DNA of 64,000 bases from positions 1-64,000 of the forward strand of contig JAIWNF010000022.1 in NCBI GenBank assembly GCA_025093555.1, in the 5' to 3' direction. A program made the translations under genes and the position numbers. The stretch's first letter is position 1. Every line of letters starts with the position of its first letter. This DNA is from Circinella umbellata. Taxonomy: Eukaryota > Mucoromycota > Mucoromycetes > Mucorales > Lichtheimiaceae. Below the pieces are notes generated by a model. The model was not told the origin of the DNA, searched no databases, and worked only from the letters and a program-made list of their open reading frames with translations. Positions 37,760 through 49,329 of the stretch are shown here, one piece after another.

Positions 37760-40700
37760 CTACAAAAGAACTTCATGATATACAACATTTCTGGTAGTAA
37801 AACCTTCTTGATCAGGTTGAGTGGAATTATCAGGATTTAGCATAATTCTTATACTGGCTGGTGTTCGAACTCGAGACATAGCAACATAAAGAAGGCCATG
37901 AGTAAATGGAGGCTCTGGTAAGTAGAGGCCAACATTATCGAAAGTTTGGCCTTGTGCTTTGTTGATAGTCATAGAAAATGCCAATCGGACAGGAAATTGA
38001 GTTCTTTTAAAAATGATGGGGGACTGTGTTTGAGAAGGAGTGCGTGTTATGCGTGGTATAAGAACAATTGTACCTGCTTGTCGCCCAGTAGCAATTTCAG
38101 CTTCAAGAACATATTGGCGCCAGGATCGAACGATTAATCGTGTTCCATTACAGAGTCCATTAGCGGTATCCAAATTTCTGAGTAGCATTATAGGACAGCC
38201 AACTTTGAGTTTGAGGTTATGTGGTGGAAGGTCAGAGGGGTCTAATGAGTTAAGGAGTTCATTTGGGTACCGAATTTGATCCTCAGGATCATCCACTGCA
38301 TCTGCACTTTTTAACTCGGATATGTCGCCAGGGAATTGATCAAGAATAAGATTGTTTAGAATAGCAACATCTTTGTTTTTTGGAGTTAGAATTGCACGAC
38401 TGGTAAGGAATTGACGATTGACAGTTGGTAAGTGGAGATTTCCAAATACAGCTGCAATAAGATCATATGTATTGTACCGTGGCATAAGCATGTGAGTAGG
38501 GATTTGCACCCTGTCCTCTGTATTTGGGACTATTGGCTCAGCTCCATTACCAATGCGTAAAAGGTACTCAGCAAAATCACGTAATTCATTAGCATCAGCA
38601 GTATTAGCAGCTTGTTGAACGCGCATATTGGTGCGAAGACGATGTATTACAACATGGCGCCAAATATCTCGAGACTGGTTTAAACACTGTGCAACAATTC
38701 GGGGTCGTTCGGCATTTGGGATTACAGGAAGAACCTATTTGGTTATTATCAAAAATAAAGTAAATAAATATAAAAATCATAAATGACAATCATCAGTTGG
38801 AAATACAAACTTCAATTTCAAGATATGATATCTTAGATATGATTTGTTTATATACATACCTGGCGAAAGTCACCACCAAATACAACAACTTTTCCACCAA
38901 AAGGAACGTGTTCAAGAGCAGGATCAACAACGCGCATGATATCTTGGACACTTCTATTTACTGTTTCAATAAGATCGCGACTTATCATTGATGCTTCATC
39001 CCAGACAATAATGCTAGCCATGGAAATAAGCCTGGCAGTAGCAGAACCTGGTGCAAAATTGCACATAGAGGTTTGGTGTACTTCTAAAGGAATTTTGAAG
39101 GTGGAGTGTGCAGTGCGTCCACCATCCAACAATAGAGCTGCTGTACCACTTGTTGCAACAGCAAGGGCAACATGGCCAGCCCGTCGGACATGCTCGAGAA
39201 TAGAATTAAAAAGATATGTTTTACCTGTCCCCCCTGGACCATCAACAAAACACAACTTTGGTTGATCTCGTGGGGCTTCAAGAGAATTAATTATTGCATC
39301 AAAAATTGACTGTTGGTCTTCATTGAAATGAAATTGGTGTTGAGGTTGTAGAGCCAGTTGTGCTGCTAATCTGCGATGCTCACGAATAATAGCCGGTTCA
39401 TTATTATTAGCAGTATTATGTTCATTCACAACTTCTTGTATTACAAATCCATCAAAGTCACGTAATGACCGTGATAAATTAACCATAACAGATTCAATAT
39501 CTAATAGTGCTCGATTATATAACACATCTGAAAATTGTATGTTTTGATCATTCTGCTCTTCACGTACTGCATGTAAATAATCTTCAGTCATACTGTCACG
39601 ATGACTTAGCCATAAATTGTATGGATTATCAGGATGACAGAACACCAAGATAACTGCAAATAAACGGCGCAAGGCATAAGGTTGCTGGTAAGTATTTGCT
39701 TGATTGAGACAATCACTCCATTCTTGCTGGCCAGTAATCAGACCGTGCCTTCGAGCAGCAGCTTGAAACGTAGGTAATATTTCCGCATTTTCGGTGCCTC
39801 TATCAATTGTTCGCATATCAACAAACGATTTACCACCAGGTACATGGTATAGTAAAAGTCGAAGATGGTACTTTTCTACCTCGCGAGGAGAAACTGCATA
39901 AATACGACCAATAGTACCACCATGACCACGTTCCCGAATTTTCCAGCTACGTGTGCGATCAACAAATACGTAATCTTCAGGAAAGTTGATATAAAGAGTG
40001 TTTTGAAGAGCGGTATCGTTTGGATGTTGTCTATTATATTCAAACCATGCTGTCAAAGTAGTTTCATGAGCACGGCCTTGAATTACATCAGTAGCAGTTT
40101 CTCCTTCATTAAAATATACCAACTGTTCATCTTGAAGATGTATGGCGAGTCGTCTATGTGCAGGATATTCGTGATGTAAAGAAAAAGAGAATATACGCCA
40201 GCAACCTTCTGAAGCAGAGACATAGCGAGCATCAAGAAAAGTGCTGATTTCATCAGATGTTTGGTCATCATCAGAATTAGCACCTTGTTGTACTACTCTT
40301 GCTGAAGCACGGTCATGACCCTTGTAGACATACTTATAGACATATTTAATTGAATGAATAGATGTGCAAATCTCAACATTGATATGAGCATCATATTTTG
40401 TACAGAGATAAACATTATGTGGAACTACCCAGCGATTATCAAGCCTAACGTTTCCTGGTTTCACCACATAATCTCGGTTGTTAGGACGTCGATAAACTGG
40501 ATAGCCATCTTCGTTCATTTCAGTCTCTTCATGGAATTCTTTTGGATAGTGCTTAGAACATCTACCATCTACCATACATGGTGATCGATGATTCAAAAGT
40601 CCACACGGACCATGCATCATATGTCGTTCAACAGTAGCTCGTGCATCTGGATATTGTTCAGCATTAGGCAGTTGAGCAGAAACAATATTGTCACAATCTG

Positions 40701-42593
40701 CAGAAGTAATTGGCTTATCTTCAGTGGCAAGAATAAGTAGAATGTGTGCATGTGGAAGGCCACGTTTCTGGAATTCAACTGTATGAACATGTCCAATTAC
40801 TCTTCCCAAAACCATGTCTTTTGTAAGATCGTTCATAAGTTGCTTTAGCTTTAATCGAAAAACGCGTGTTGTTAAATCAGGACGATCAGGTGCACGTTGA
40901 CCTGGTAAAAGAGAGGTTTGGATTTCCGGCCAGTTTGGATTACATGTGAATGTGACAAAAAGATCAGGCTTGCCAAAGCGTCGTACGATACTCATTGCAT
41001 CTTGATACAGTTGTTGCATATGTCGTGGAGAGCCAATAAAGCTTGATGGTAATATAACACGTCTTCCAAGAGCTTCCAAATTATTATCACCAACATTCAT
41101 AGCATCTGCAACACTTCGATACAAATCAGATCGTAATCTTTCTTGGTTATGACGTATATAGCCCAAACGATTTGACTCCAATTTGGCGTACATATCAACA
41201 ATAAACTGCTGAAATAGTCTTCCAAAACAATGCATATAATTTGTAGCATTGGCATTATTATTGACACGCACCATTAACCGGTACTTGTACCATTCCATTA
41301 CTGTAATGTTACGAATACCTGTTCTTGAGTTGATGTTCCATCCTTCATCTCCTATAATTTTATTTTTTTATTTTTATTAAACAGACCACATATTTCAATC
41401 GACAACCACACAACTTGACTAAGAAGATAACGCACCTTGAGGAAAAATAAGAACGTATTGAAGTGCATCATAAAAGCGATGCATCTCACTGATACGCTCC
41501 AACTGATCAGATCTTGTCCTCAATACAATGTCTCTGTTGCCAATGTTTTCATCATGGTTATCTACAATAATAATTCCAACCTCTTCAGCAGTAGGTGCAT
41601 TATAACGTCGTCTATCAGGGGTGTTTTCAGATCTAATGATCATTCTAACATTATCTACACCTTGATTGCGTGCAATTTGGGCCATATTCTGAAAAGAACG
41701 AACAAAGGGGTTCAGGTGGTGCATAAGTGCTTGCAATGTTTCAAGTGTATTATTATTAAGCTGTGCGTTTGAAACAGCTCGTCGATTTGCTGTTTCAGTT
41801 GCTGGATCATGTACATAAATTTGTGCAAAGGCTGGTCTATTGTCTTCAGCAGGTAATAGAGATCCAATGCGATGATAGACATTTCCATGAATGCGAAAAT
41901 TATATGCTCCTCCGCGAGAATTAGCAACAGTCTCATCAATATTGACACCAAGAGAAGTGAAGCTTAATGCATTATTATAGGCACGAATGTTTGTACGAAA
42001 ATGAATAGCAGCTGCATCAGTACCATGTAGTAATTGAGATATTTCTGGAGGAGTGGGATTTAGTTGAGGAAGTTCAACTGTTCCTTCTTGGCAACAAAGA
42101 TTGAAGGTTGGATTCCGGAGGGAGCTTCTCGAAGTACGTTCTTGAATAAAAAGTCTAGCATGACAGCTACTACATTCGGCATTCATCAAACCAAGAGAGT
42201 GGCGTGGTGGAGTGTCATTATTGGAAATACGGCCAATGTTATGAAGCTGGATTTTTATATTTTTATATAGATTAATACTAACATATGAAAAAGATGGCAC
42301 TGGAAAATTAAACTATAAAATATTATTACTCTTAAGTTTTCTTGCGTGATATTATTATTATTATTTGAATTATTATTTGAATTATAGTTAGGGCACGATC
42401 TATGGGTGCTACGTAAATGACCTTCTTGGCCACAGCTTGCACAAACAGGAACAGTGCGAGTTACATTTACATGAGGTTCCTCATTCTCATTTCGTTGACG
42501 CATTGCTAATCTATTTGGATTGGCAAGGCAATCGCGATGAGTAGTGCGCTGATGACCGGGTAAACCGCAAGTGTTACAGTTGGGAGTCGACAT
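37760..42593 (-). CDS. Helitron RepHel transposase (HUH Rep plus PIF1-type helicase)
   Basis: Exons 42593-42330, 42246-41436, 41351-38860 and 38734-37760 give 1513 aa with no stop; junctions read NLR|LHNIGR, FPQ-GDEGW and DFRQ|VLPVIP. Two zinc-knuckle-like units open the protein (CNTCGLPGHQRTTHRDC; CASCGQEGHLRSTHRSC). The Rep part has motif 1 FVTFTCNPNWPEI, the HUH pair in GLPHAHIL (~residue 557) and the two-tyrosine motif KYVYKYVYKG. The helicase has Walker A GPGGTGKT (~1070), Walker B VWDEASM, FGGDFRQ, and C-terminal FSMTINKAQGQTF and YVAMSRVR. HUH tyrosines nick and join DNA strands for rolling-circle transposition; the helicase unwinds the strand. All catalytic motifs are intact, so it may be active. 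The short introns agree with fungal expression. Confidence 0.93.
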
Positions 42594-43046
42594 GTTAAAT
42601 TTTATGAGAGAAAATATTATTGTATGTGTATAGAGTATAGAAACGCCAGTTTATTTTTACTTGCAAATAAAATAAAAATTTATAATAGCGGAGTTGTTTC
42701 CTTTTTTGGATTTTAGCAAACGTAAAAACTGTATTATTTTAATAATATAGATACATGGATTAAAGAAAGTAGCTTTAACACAAAAGCTATTGTAACAGAA
42801 TATAAAAAATTGAAGTAATCTGATTTTCAAATTAATACAGATTATTATGATTTTGATTTTTTAAAACTTGATAATTATAGACTATATTGGTAAATTTTTA
42901 ATAGCAAAATACATTGAAAATAAAAATAATAAAATTGAAAATATAAATGATATTATATATACAGAAGAAATTGGTAGATATAAAGACTTATTGTGCTTAT
43001 ATTCTGAGATATCTGTTTTTTTCACAAAAAAAAAAAAGACCATTAA

Positions 43047-43182
43047 ATTACTGTCAGTTCCTCGGTTCTTCTCGGTTCTTCTCGGTTCTTCATGGTTCGG
43101 TTCGGTTTGGTTCTTACTAAAGGTCGGTTCGATTCGGTTCTCTTGAGGAACCGAACCGAATTGAACTGTGAGAATCCCTAAT
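43047..43182. repeat. GGTTCGGTTC-rich short dispersed repeat, copy 1
   Basis: Bounded by ATTACTGTCAGTTCCTCGGT and AACTGTGAGAATCCCTAAT, with internal copies of CGGTTCTT and CGGTTCGG. An inverted, shorter copy with the same ends lies at 55671-55743. It has no coding potential. Confidence 0.6.
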
Positions 43183-43219
43183 ATTAATTTTTATAAGAAA
43201 AGTAAAACCTTTTCTACCA

Positions 43220-44144
43220 GGGAAGCAAACAATAATAATTGTTTATTCCTGGTTCTATAAAAAATAAAGTTATTTACAAATTAAAATCATACATATAAAA
43301 AACATCGAAGTCAATGATTTTTATGTTCTTTTTTATAAAAATATCAAAATTTATGAAATTTTGGATGTTTTGGATTTTACGAATTTTATAGATTTTATGA
43401 AATCAAAAATTTAATGCCAAGAAAAAAAAACAAATTGTTTTTCTTTTTCCTCTACCACAACACCAACATTTATTCTTATATGTATTAAAAAACAACTAAA
43501 ATTATTAATTTTCTTGTTTTTAAAATCTTTATTAAAGATTCAGATACATTGTATCTTAAAAAGAATTAAAAATAATCAATAATTTAGTAAATTATTTATT
43601 TTTAGTCTTTTCCTTAGAATTTATTTTTAAACTTTATTTTTAAAAATATGACTACATAATCATACTTTAATTTTCATGTGAAAATTTAAAAATATAAAAA
43701 AAATATAATTCTTAAGATTAAAAACTTTTAATTTTTGATATTTCAAGAAATATCTAGAAGATTAAATATATAAATAAACATAAATAATTAATTGATTATT
43801 TTACATGTTTTATTATATATATTTTTCTTCTTAGAAAAACAAGATCTGTATTACAAATTTTTGTTTTTTAATACATATCAGAATAATTGTTGGTGTTGTG
43901 GTGTTATGGTAGAGGAGAAAAAAACAATTTGTTTTTATTTTTCTTGGCATTAAGTTTTTGATTTCATAAAATCTATAAAATTCATAAAATCCAAAACATC
44001 CAAAATTTCATAAATTTTGATATTTTTATAAAAAAGAACATAAAAATCATTGATTTCGATGTTTTTTATATGTATGATTTTAATTTGTAAATAACTTTAT
44101 TTTTTATAGAACTAGGAATAAACAATTATTATTGTTTACTTCCC
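43220..44144. mobile_element. Foldback element with ~280-bp inverted arms
   Basis: The left arm (43220 to about 43494) is nearly identical to the reverse complement of the right arm (about 43861-44144): both start GGGAAG(C/T)AAACAATAATA. The spacer is about 365 bp and AT-rich. The right edge abuts the decayed family copy exactly where its sequence ATTGTCGATGATGAT begins. No coding frame is present. Long near-perfect arms are typical of foldback transposons; the class is not determined. Confidence 0.8.
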
Positions 44145-45240
44145 ATTGTCGATGATGATAACACTTCTAGAGAAATGAAATCCAAAATTGTGGACACGTT
44201 ATGGATGACAATTGCTGAAATAGGGCCATATAATCCACGCACAAATTACAATCAAGACTGGATTCAATGAACTCTTCTAGACTACTTAAACTTATATCAA
44301 TTTGAGAAAATTAAAGAGATCACAGCCCATAGCTTAGAAATGGACTATGTAATTAGATTTTGGAGTAACTTGGACAAATGCTTCGATAACGTTACTACTA
44401 TAGGACAGTTAGTTTTTTTTTTCTTGCAAAATAGCATATAGTGACTATTGTTACTAAACGTTTTGTATGCTGATATCTAGAGATCGCACATCAATGGCAA
44501 CATTTATGAGAGTCAATGCTGATTGTGAAGTAAGTGGCATAAAGCCTATAGATGACCAGTATCATTCTGTGCGTCCAGACATGGTGGTCATGAATGATAG
44601 CTTGGAGGTAGTATACAGGGAATGTGGGAAAGACGATTATGGGGGTAAAAGTAAGAAATAATTAGTAGAGCAAAATCTGCATGTCCCAAAGATCATGAAG
44701 GATATGTTCTGCTTATCATTATTCAAAGTATAAAATAAATAATCTCTTGCTCACAGATTAAAGATTGCAGCATTAAATGAAAATAGTAAGTCATCAGCAT
44801 AGGGTTTATATAATACTGAATTTTTCCATTTAGTCTTACTTTGGTACCTATATTTATAGGTACAAGAATGAGGGCCACAATTATGGACTGTCCAGCCGGT
44901 TATGTCACTCGTTTACTACATATGAAGGAATGTAAGATTCCCACAGATCCGACTTTGATAACTACTGATTTATTTGATATTCTTCTAATTATGTTAAGAG
45001 TGAAGATTAGTTTTGTAAAGAAATTATTTATGGTAGTCAAATCACCATCTCTAACCAAATATTGAAATTATAGATGATTGCAATGCAAAGCATTAAAGAA
45101 ATAAGAAATCATCAAAAGGCAAGTGAAAGGATCACAGAACCAGTATACAAGTTTCAAGAAGAAGAAGATAATTCTAAGAAATTGCTCATACCACCATCAC
45201 TGTGTTTTGCGAGTGCCAGTGCCAACAAAAAACAAAAAAA
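44145..45240 (+). pseudogene. Decayed copy 2 of the unknown multi-exon family
   Basis: Begins inside the gene at VDDDNTSREMKSKIVDTLWM, continues IAEIGPYNPRTNYNQDW with a TGA where the intact gene has Arg (QRT), then FWSNLDKCFDNV. After an intron come the core exon TSMATFMRVNADCEVSG to RPDMVVMNDSLEVVYRE, a TAA before LVEQNLHVPKIMKDMF, then GTRMRATIMDCPAGYVTRL and the last exon MIAMQSIKEIRNHQ. The 5' exons are missing; the foldback element forms the left boundary. Confidence 0.8.
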
Positions 45241-45352
45241 ACTTATAAACAGTCATCTCATCATACATAATTTTTATATTTTCTTTCTGGTCCCACATTT
45301 TATTTTTATATCCTCCTATATTCCTGTCACATCATATCATGTCATCAGTTAA

Positions 45353-46025
45353 TAATTATATATTAAACACTAAATACATTTGTTATTATGAAAGGAAACA
45401 ACTGTTTAGTTAAAGCTAAAGACAACATCAATTGATAGTAATACAGTCAACCCTCGCCTTTGTGAATCCCCCGATTCTGTACAGTTTGTTTTTGGAAATG
45501 TTAAAAATACTTAATAGTCTTAGAACCTGTAACTTGCACTAAGGTTTTTGGGCGAGTTGCACTAATTGGGAGTAAATCATACTATAATTCAAAATTGTGT
45601 ATATTATTCTTATGAATATTTATCCGAATATGAAAATACCCAAAATGCTAGCAAAGAATAATTGACGAAATGCTGTATTTTAATATATATCAAGTTTCGC
45701 TTGTTGCAAGTCTTGCTTGCAACAAAAAATTAGGAAATCTGAAGCATGCAAAAACCAGGAGTTGACTACTATACATATATAATAGAAAAGCAGAGTTTAA
45801 AGAAGAGAATAATTATATAATTCATTACTTTGAACAATTTAATTTAGATATATTTTTAATCTGAGAATGCACCATATCATAGGTAAAAAAACAATCTATA
45901 AACCGAATGTCTTATTATAAAGTTGCCATAGTTACATTCTTCAGACCACGAAATTATGGAAGATTTTGCTTTGTTATTTGTAATTCTCTTAGATCAACTT
46001 TTTTCACTTTATCCAAAAACTATCC
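45353..46025. other. Intergenic, no gene recognised
   Basis: AT-rich with a short near-palindrome (caagtttcgcttgttgcaag, about 45692-45711). No coding signal. Confidence 0.35.
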
Positions 46026-47019
46026 ATGCAACAAATTGTATTGAGCAAAGTCCTTTTATATTTGACTTTCCATGAACTTTCACAAGTTTCCTTAGTATGT
46101 CACAAGCTATGCAACACTGTTCAATCTCAAAAAGGTTCATACACATGGGAATTCACTGACAAAAATATTGAAAGATTTCCCACTCTAGCTGTATTATTAT
46201 TCAATATCTGTTTGATAAAGATGGTAAGCCAGAATACATTTACCACGATTATGACTAGATGGCTTAAGCAATTCAAGTCAGTTACTATGCTCGATTCATT
46301 GTATGCTCCAATGTTATCCAGTTGAGCTGCTCGTACTTTTATCCATGATTTGTATTGACTTGACCAAGGATGGACTTTATGCCTGCCATTAGACTCGAGT
46401 ATTAATGTCTTAAAAACAATACAAGCATGTTCCAAAAGACCACAATGCAGGATAAAAATTGAAGCAGTCATTCGGCCAGTTGTTTTATCAACAACAAATA
46501 CAATGACTACATTGCCACCATCACCTGTCACCAGGAATGCACCTGATAAAAATACTTTTCCCTCACAAACTGATATGTCTATTCCTTATTCAAGTATTGG
46601 ATTGACTAACCATGACACAAATAAGATCTCAAGTTTAATCCCATGGTTGGGGGATAAAAGACCCAATGATACTACTAATACATCTTTGAATTCCAAAGAT
46701 ATTAACTTAGATGAATGGGAAACACCACCTATTGCTCGTGAGGTAAAGTGCCTGGCCATTCTTATAGGGGAAGTAAAAAAAAATATACCTGAGACTACCA
46801 CTACCAGCAGATCCTAACACCACAAATAAAGAAATTGCAGGACCACTATATAGTAGGCTGCTCAATTGTGGTGAATACAGAAAACTGGATGTATCATCAC
46901 TTATCTCAGGCAGTCGGCTTCCACTGAACACAGCAATAAAGAACAGCAATGATATTCAAGCAGCCGTAATTGAATATGGATCACAACTGCTAGAGTCAAT
47001 TATTATGTTTGGGAATTAA
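46026..47019 (+). pseudogene. F-box-like protein pseudogene with two TGA stops and a frameshift
   Basis: The frame starting at ATG 46026 opens with LSKVLLYLTFHELSQVSLVC, an F-box-like helix pair. It then stays in the same frame through TGA at 46323 and TGA at about 46356 to 46817 (WLGDKRPNDTTNTSLNSKDI). After a frame change near 46800 it continues as EIAGPLYSRLLNCGEYRKL and IQAAVIEYGSQLLESI to a TAA at about 47017. The long same-frame stretch across stops argues for a recently killed gene. Apart from the F-box-like start I do not recognise the family. Confidence 0.5.
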
Positions 47020-47308
47020 TTCTTAACAATTAAAGTTATATTAAAATATAATTTTGATTAGCATTTAATTATTTAAGAATAATGGTAAATTATAAAAAAT
47101 AAAAAGATTTAATTTTATAAATCTAAATAAATAAAAAAGGAGCCAAAAGGTATATAATAATTAATTTTAATTAATTATATAACCTTTAAGTCTAGGAATA
47201 CTTGGATGACGACTTACTAGTTCAGATAATTTGAAATGAAATTTTAAATTACTAGAACGCTTGATATGAAAGGCTTAACATAATTAAATTACTGTTTACA
47301 GTAAATTT

Positions 47309-47845
47309 AATTATTAAGGATTGAATCCCTTTGATAATAATTGGTTTTTTATTACAAGCACGGATGTGTTTTTGCACAACAATCCATCAATCGATGACTG
47401 TGCAGACGGGGCTAAAAGCAACTACCAGGATATCCCCAAGGCAATATTGAAAACTCACAAGACATCCAAAGGATCATACTTCCATGAATTGTCAGTATAT
47501 ATTGGCTATCTTGAATTCCAGGTGAATGGTGGTTTTTTTGGAGATAATTTGAATCAAAGACACAAGGCATTTTTAGGATCTGCGATCCACAATCTTCCAA
47601 AATTATTATAGGAAATCAAGACGTCGAACATCATGTTTATTCTTGAAAATTGTCTAGAGTTTACCCAGTCCAATCGTCATCTATACCAATATGCCAAAGC
47701 CAGTGCATTATTACCTTGGTCATTGCAAAGTTTGCGATTTGTGAAGCATGGAATATACCCAATAAACCTATTAGCATGTGATAATCATGTGGTGTTTGGA
47801 TCCAATAAAACAGTTTCTGTTCATATGGTTGCAAGCATTATTTGT
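47309..47845 (+). pseudogene. Unrecognised coding remnant with one internal stop
   Basis: One frame reads NPFDNNWFFITSTDVFLHNN, then SKGSYFHELSVYIGYLEFQV, crosses a TAG at 47609-47611 without frame change, and continues LYQYAKASALLPWSLQSLRF. The composition is protein-like. The frame runs to 47884, but its end overlaps the Harbinger-like transposase fragment on the other strand from about 47840. No family was recognised. Confidence 0.45.
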
Positions 47846-48256
47846 TTCTTTTGTTGGGAATTCAAAATCATTATTATACCATAACATATGATGAAGTTTA
47901 ACTTCTATATTATAGTCATTTACCATTTTCCATATATTCTTTAAAATACAACATGCTCTTAATTGTAAATTATAATATTTTATATCAGATATTTGAATTG
48001 CTGCTCTATTATTATTAATATGATCAAATTTTGATGCTAAAACTGAGAAATGATTTTCTATACCTAATCTAAATGATCCAAATTTTTTATTAAAGTCTAA
48101 TTCAGTTACATTTCTATTAATATTTTGTTCTTTTCATATAGGATAAATAAAATTCCTATTATTGAATGTATTACTACTATTATAATTATCAGCATGATCA
48201 ATAAACTCTTCAATAAATAAATCATATTCTCCATTAAAACCAATACAGTCTGCTTC
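47840..48256 (-). pseudogene. C-terminal fragment of a Harbinger-like (DDE_4) transposase
   Basis: The minus strand reads EADCIGFNGEYDLFIEEF, then ELDFNKKFGSFRLGIENHF, NLQLRACCILKNIWKMV and HHMLWYNNDFEFP. The block FNKK.FGSFR..IEN.F with the downstream (R)ACCILKNIW is the pattern of the C-terminal half of DDE_Tnp_4 endonucleases common in early-diverging fungi; the E of IEN is the expected third catalytic residue. One stop (PI stop KEQN) is present and the N-terminal half is missing. Confidence 0.7.
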
Positions 48257-48328
48257 TGATATTTTATTTTTATACGTAGAGTTTCATATTTAAAAACATA
48301 GTGCCATCATTTCCTATAGTGTAGCCAG

Positions 48329-48712
48329 TGTGGATGTTTTTATATTAAATTTATAAGTAGATATATATATTCAGCTACAACAGATGCTTATGTATTTTTA
48401 TAGTGAGCACCAGTAATATTATCGTATATTACAACGTAATTGTTTATTAAGATTTCTCAAGTTCTTTTGAGATAATATATGTTAAGCAATAATGATTTTA
48501 ATATAATCAAATCTAGTACAGAGATATTATGTCTGTATGTATTGAGTGTTTATAATGTGAATTCAGTTGTTACTAAATTCAAATACTACGTTTAATATGT
48601 AGTCAACAAATAAATATATAAATAAGTAAGATAATGATCTTAAGCTAATCTCTTGGATAAATAAAATAATTAAAACAACCCAATATACGGTGTTGAGTGA
48701 TCAATAGAAAAT
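48329..48712. repeat. Dispersed repeat copy 2 (possible solo LTR)
   Basis: Counterpart of 24963-25370, same orientation, starting TGTGGATGTTTTTATA. It is considerably diverged, so the insertions are old or the copies belong to subfamilies. Confidence 0.55.
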
Positions 48713-49329
48713 AAATTTAAAATAAAGTTGATATAACTTCAAATTGATTGAATAACAGATTGATGATTTTTATTTGGTTTAAAAAAGTTGGGGTTTATAT
48801 ATCTTTTACAATTGTTCCGCAGTAACTTTCTAATGTTACGCAGTTAAATCCGCAGCAACTGTTTAATGTCGCGCAGCTATTACATGTGATTGTTTAATTA
48901 ATTAATTGGAGGGATATCTATATTAAGTTGTTGTACAATGGGTTGATTCGTGTAATAGGTAATAGAAATGAGAATATTCTTATATGAATAATTATTCTGA
49001 ATATTCGTGTATAAAAATAGAAAATAAGAAAAGTTGTCTATGTAAGGGTTACAATAATCAAAAATGTCTTTTGAAAACTGATAAGAACGGTAAAGAAACA
49101 TATGTTGAAGATACAGGTCCTTTACTCACACTGATTTACAAGACCCACATTCTTTAACTTTCCCGAAGAAAGTGCTGCCTTGAAAAAACTGGGGATCTAC
49201 TGTATTATGTAAGCACGAATGCGATCAAAAAGTAAATTACGACTAGTACTTATCCACTATACATGAGCTTCTTTTCCCTTTAAATAATAGCAATAACTAT
49301 CTAACCTTGGGTGCAATATAATAGGGCTG
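48713..49329. other. Intergenic, no gene recognised
   Basis: AT-rich. A repeated CGCAG(T/C) theme (about 48818-48876: ccgcagtaac, acgcagttaaatccgcag, tcgcgcagc) is present but unexplained. Confidence 0.3.

Larger units (their letters stand above)
37140..42751 (-). mobile_element. Complete Helitron (5612 bp)
   Basis: Reading the minus strand, the element starts TCTATATTATTAAAATAATA at 42751 and ends GGAAGGGTTGCTAG at 37140. This fits the Helitron rule of 5' TC and 3' CTRR, with insertion between host A (37139) and T (42752) and no target duplication. The restored reading frame of the host chromodomain gene confirms both boundaries. The 3' end carries a GC-rich tract (37140-37275) with hairpins, including an imperfect stem (CCGAGCGAAGCGAGG) about ten bases before CTAG. 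The interior encodes one RepHel protein that can be read without a stop. Confidence 0.93.
36898..42818 (+). pseudogene. Small chromodomain protein gene interrupted by a Helitron
   Basis: The left part, 36898-37139, encodes an acidic and lysine-rich start followed by YEVEKIINHMLDD, FYVKWVGYNDNEN, the first strands of a chromodomain with its aromatic residues. The right part, 42752-42818, encodes TWIKESSFNTKAIVTEYKKL and a stop, the expected TW(E)P-type turn and C-terminal helix. Removing 37140-42751 joins GAGAA to TACATGG and gives N-T-W in frame, for a 102-residue protein. Chromodomains bind methylated histone tails or guide chromovirus integrases; a stand-alone small protein or the tail of an integrase are both possible. 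Codons are extremely AT-rich compared with the F-box genes. As it stands the gene is split, ending at a TAG three bases into the element. Confidence 0.82.

Noticed and set aside
38797..42270. Several plus-strand frames
   Set aside because: Antisense shadows of the Helitron transposase.
43047..43182. tRNA-like GGTTCGATTC box
   Set aside because: It is part of the GGTTCGG repeat; no acceptor or D/anticodon arms can be folded around it.
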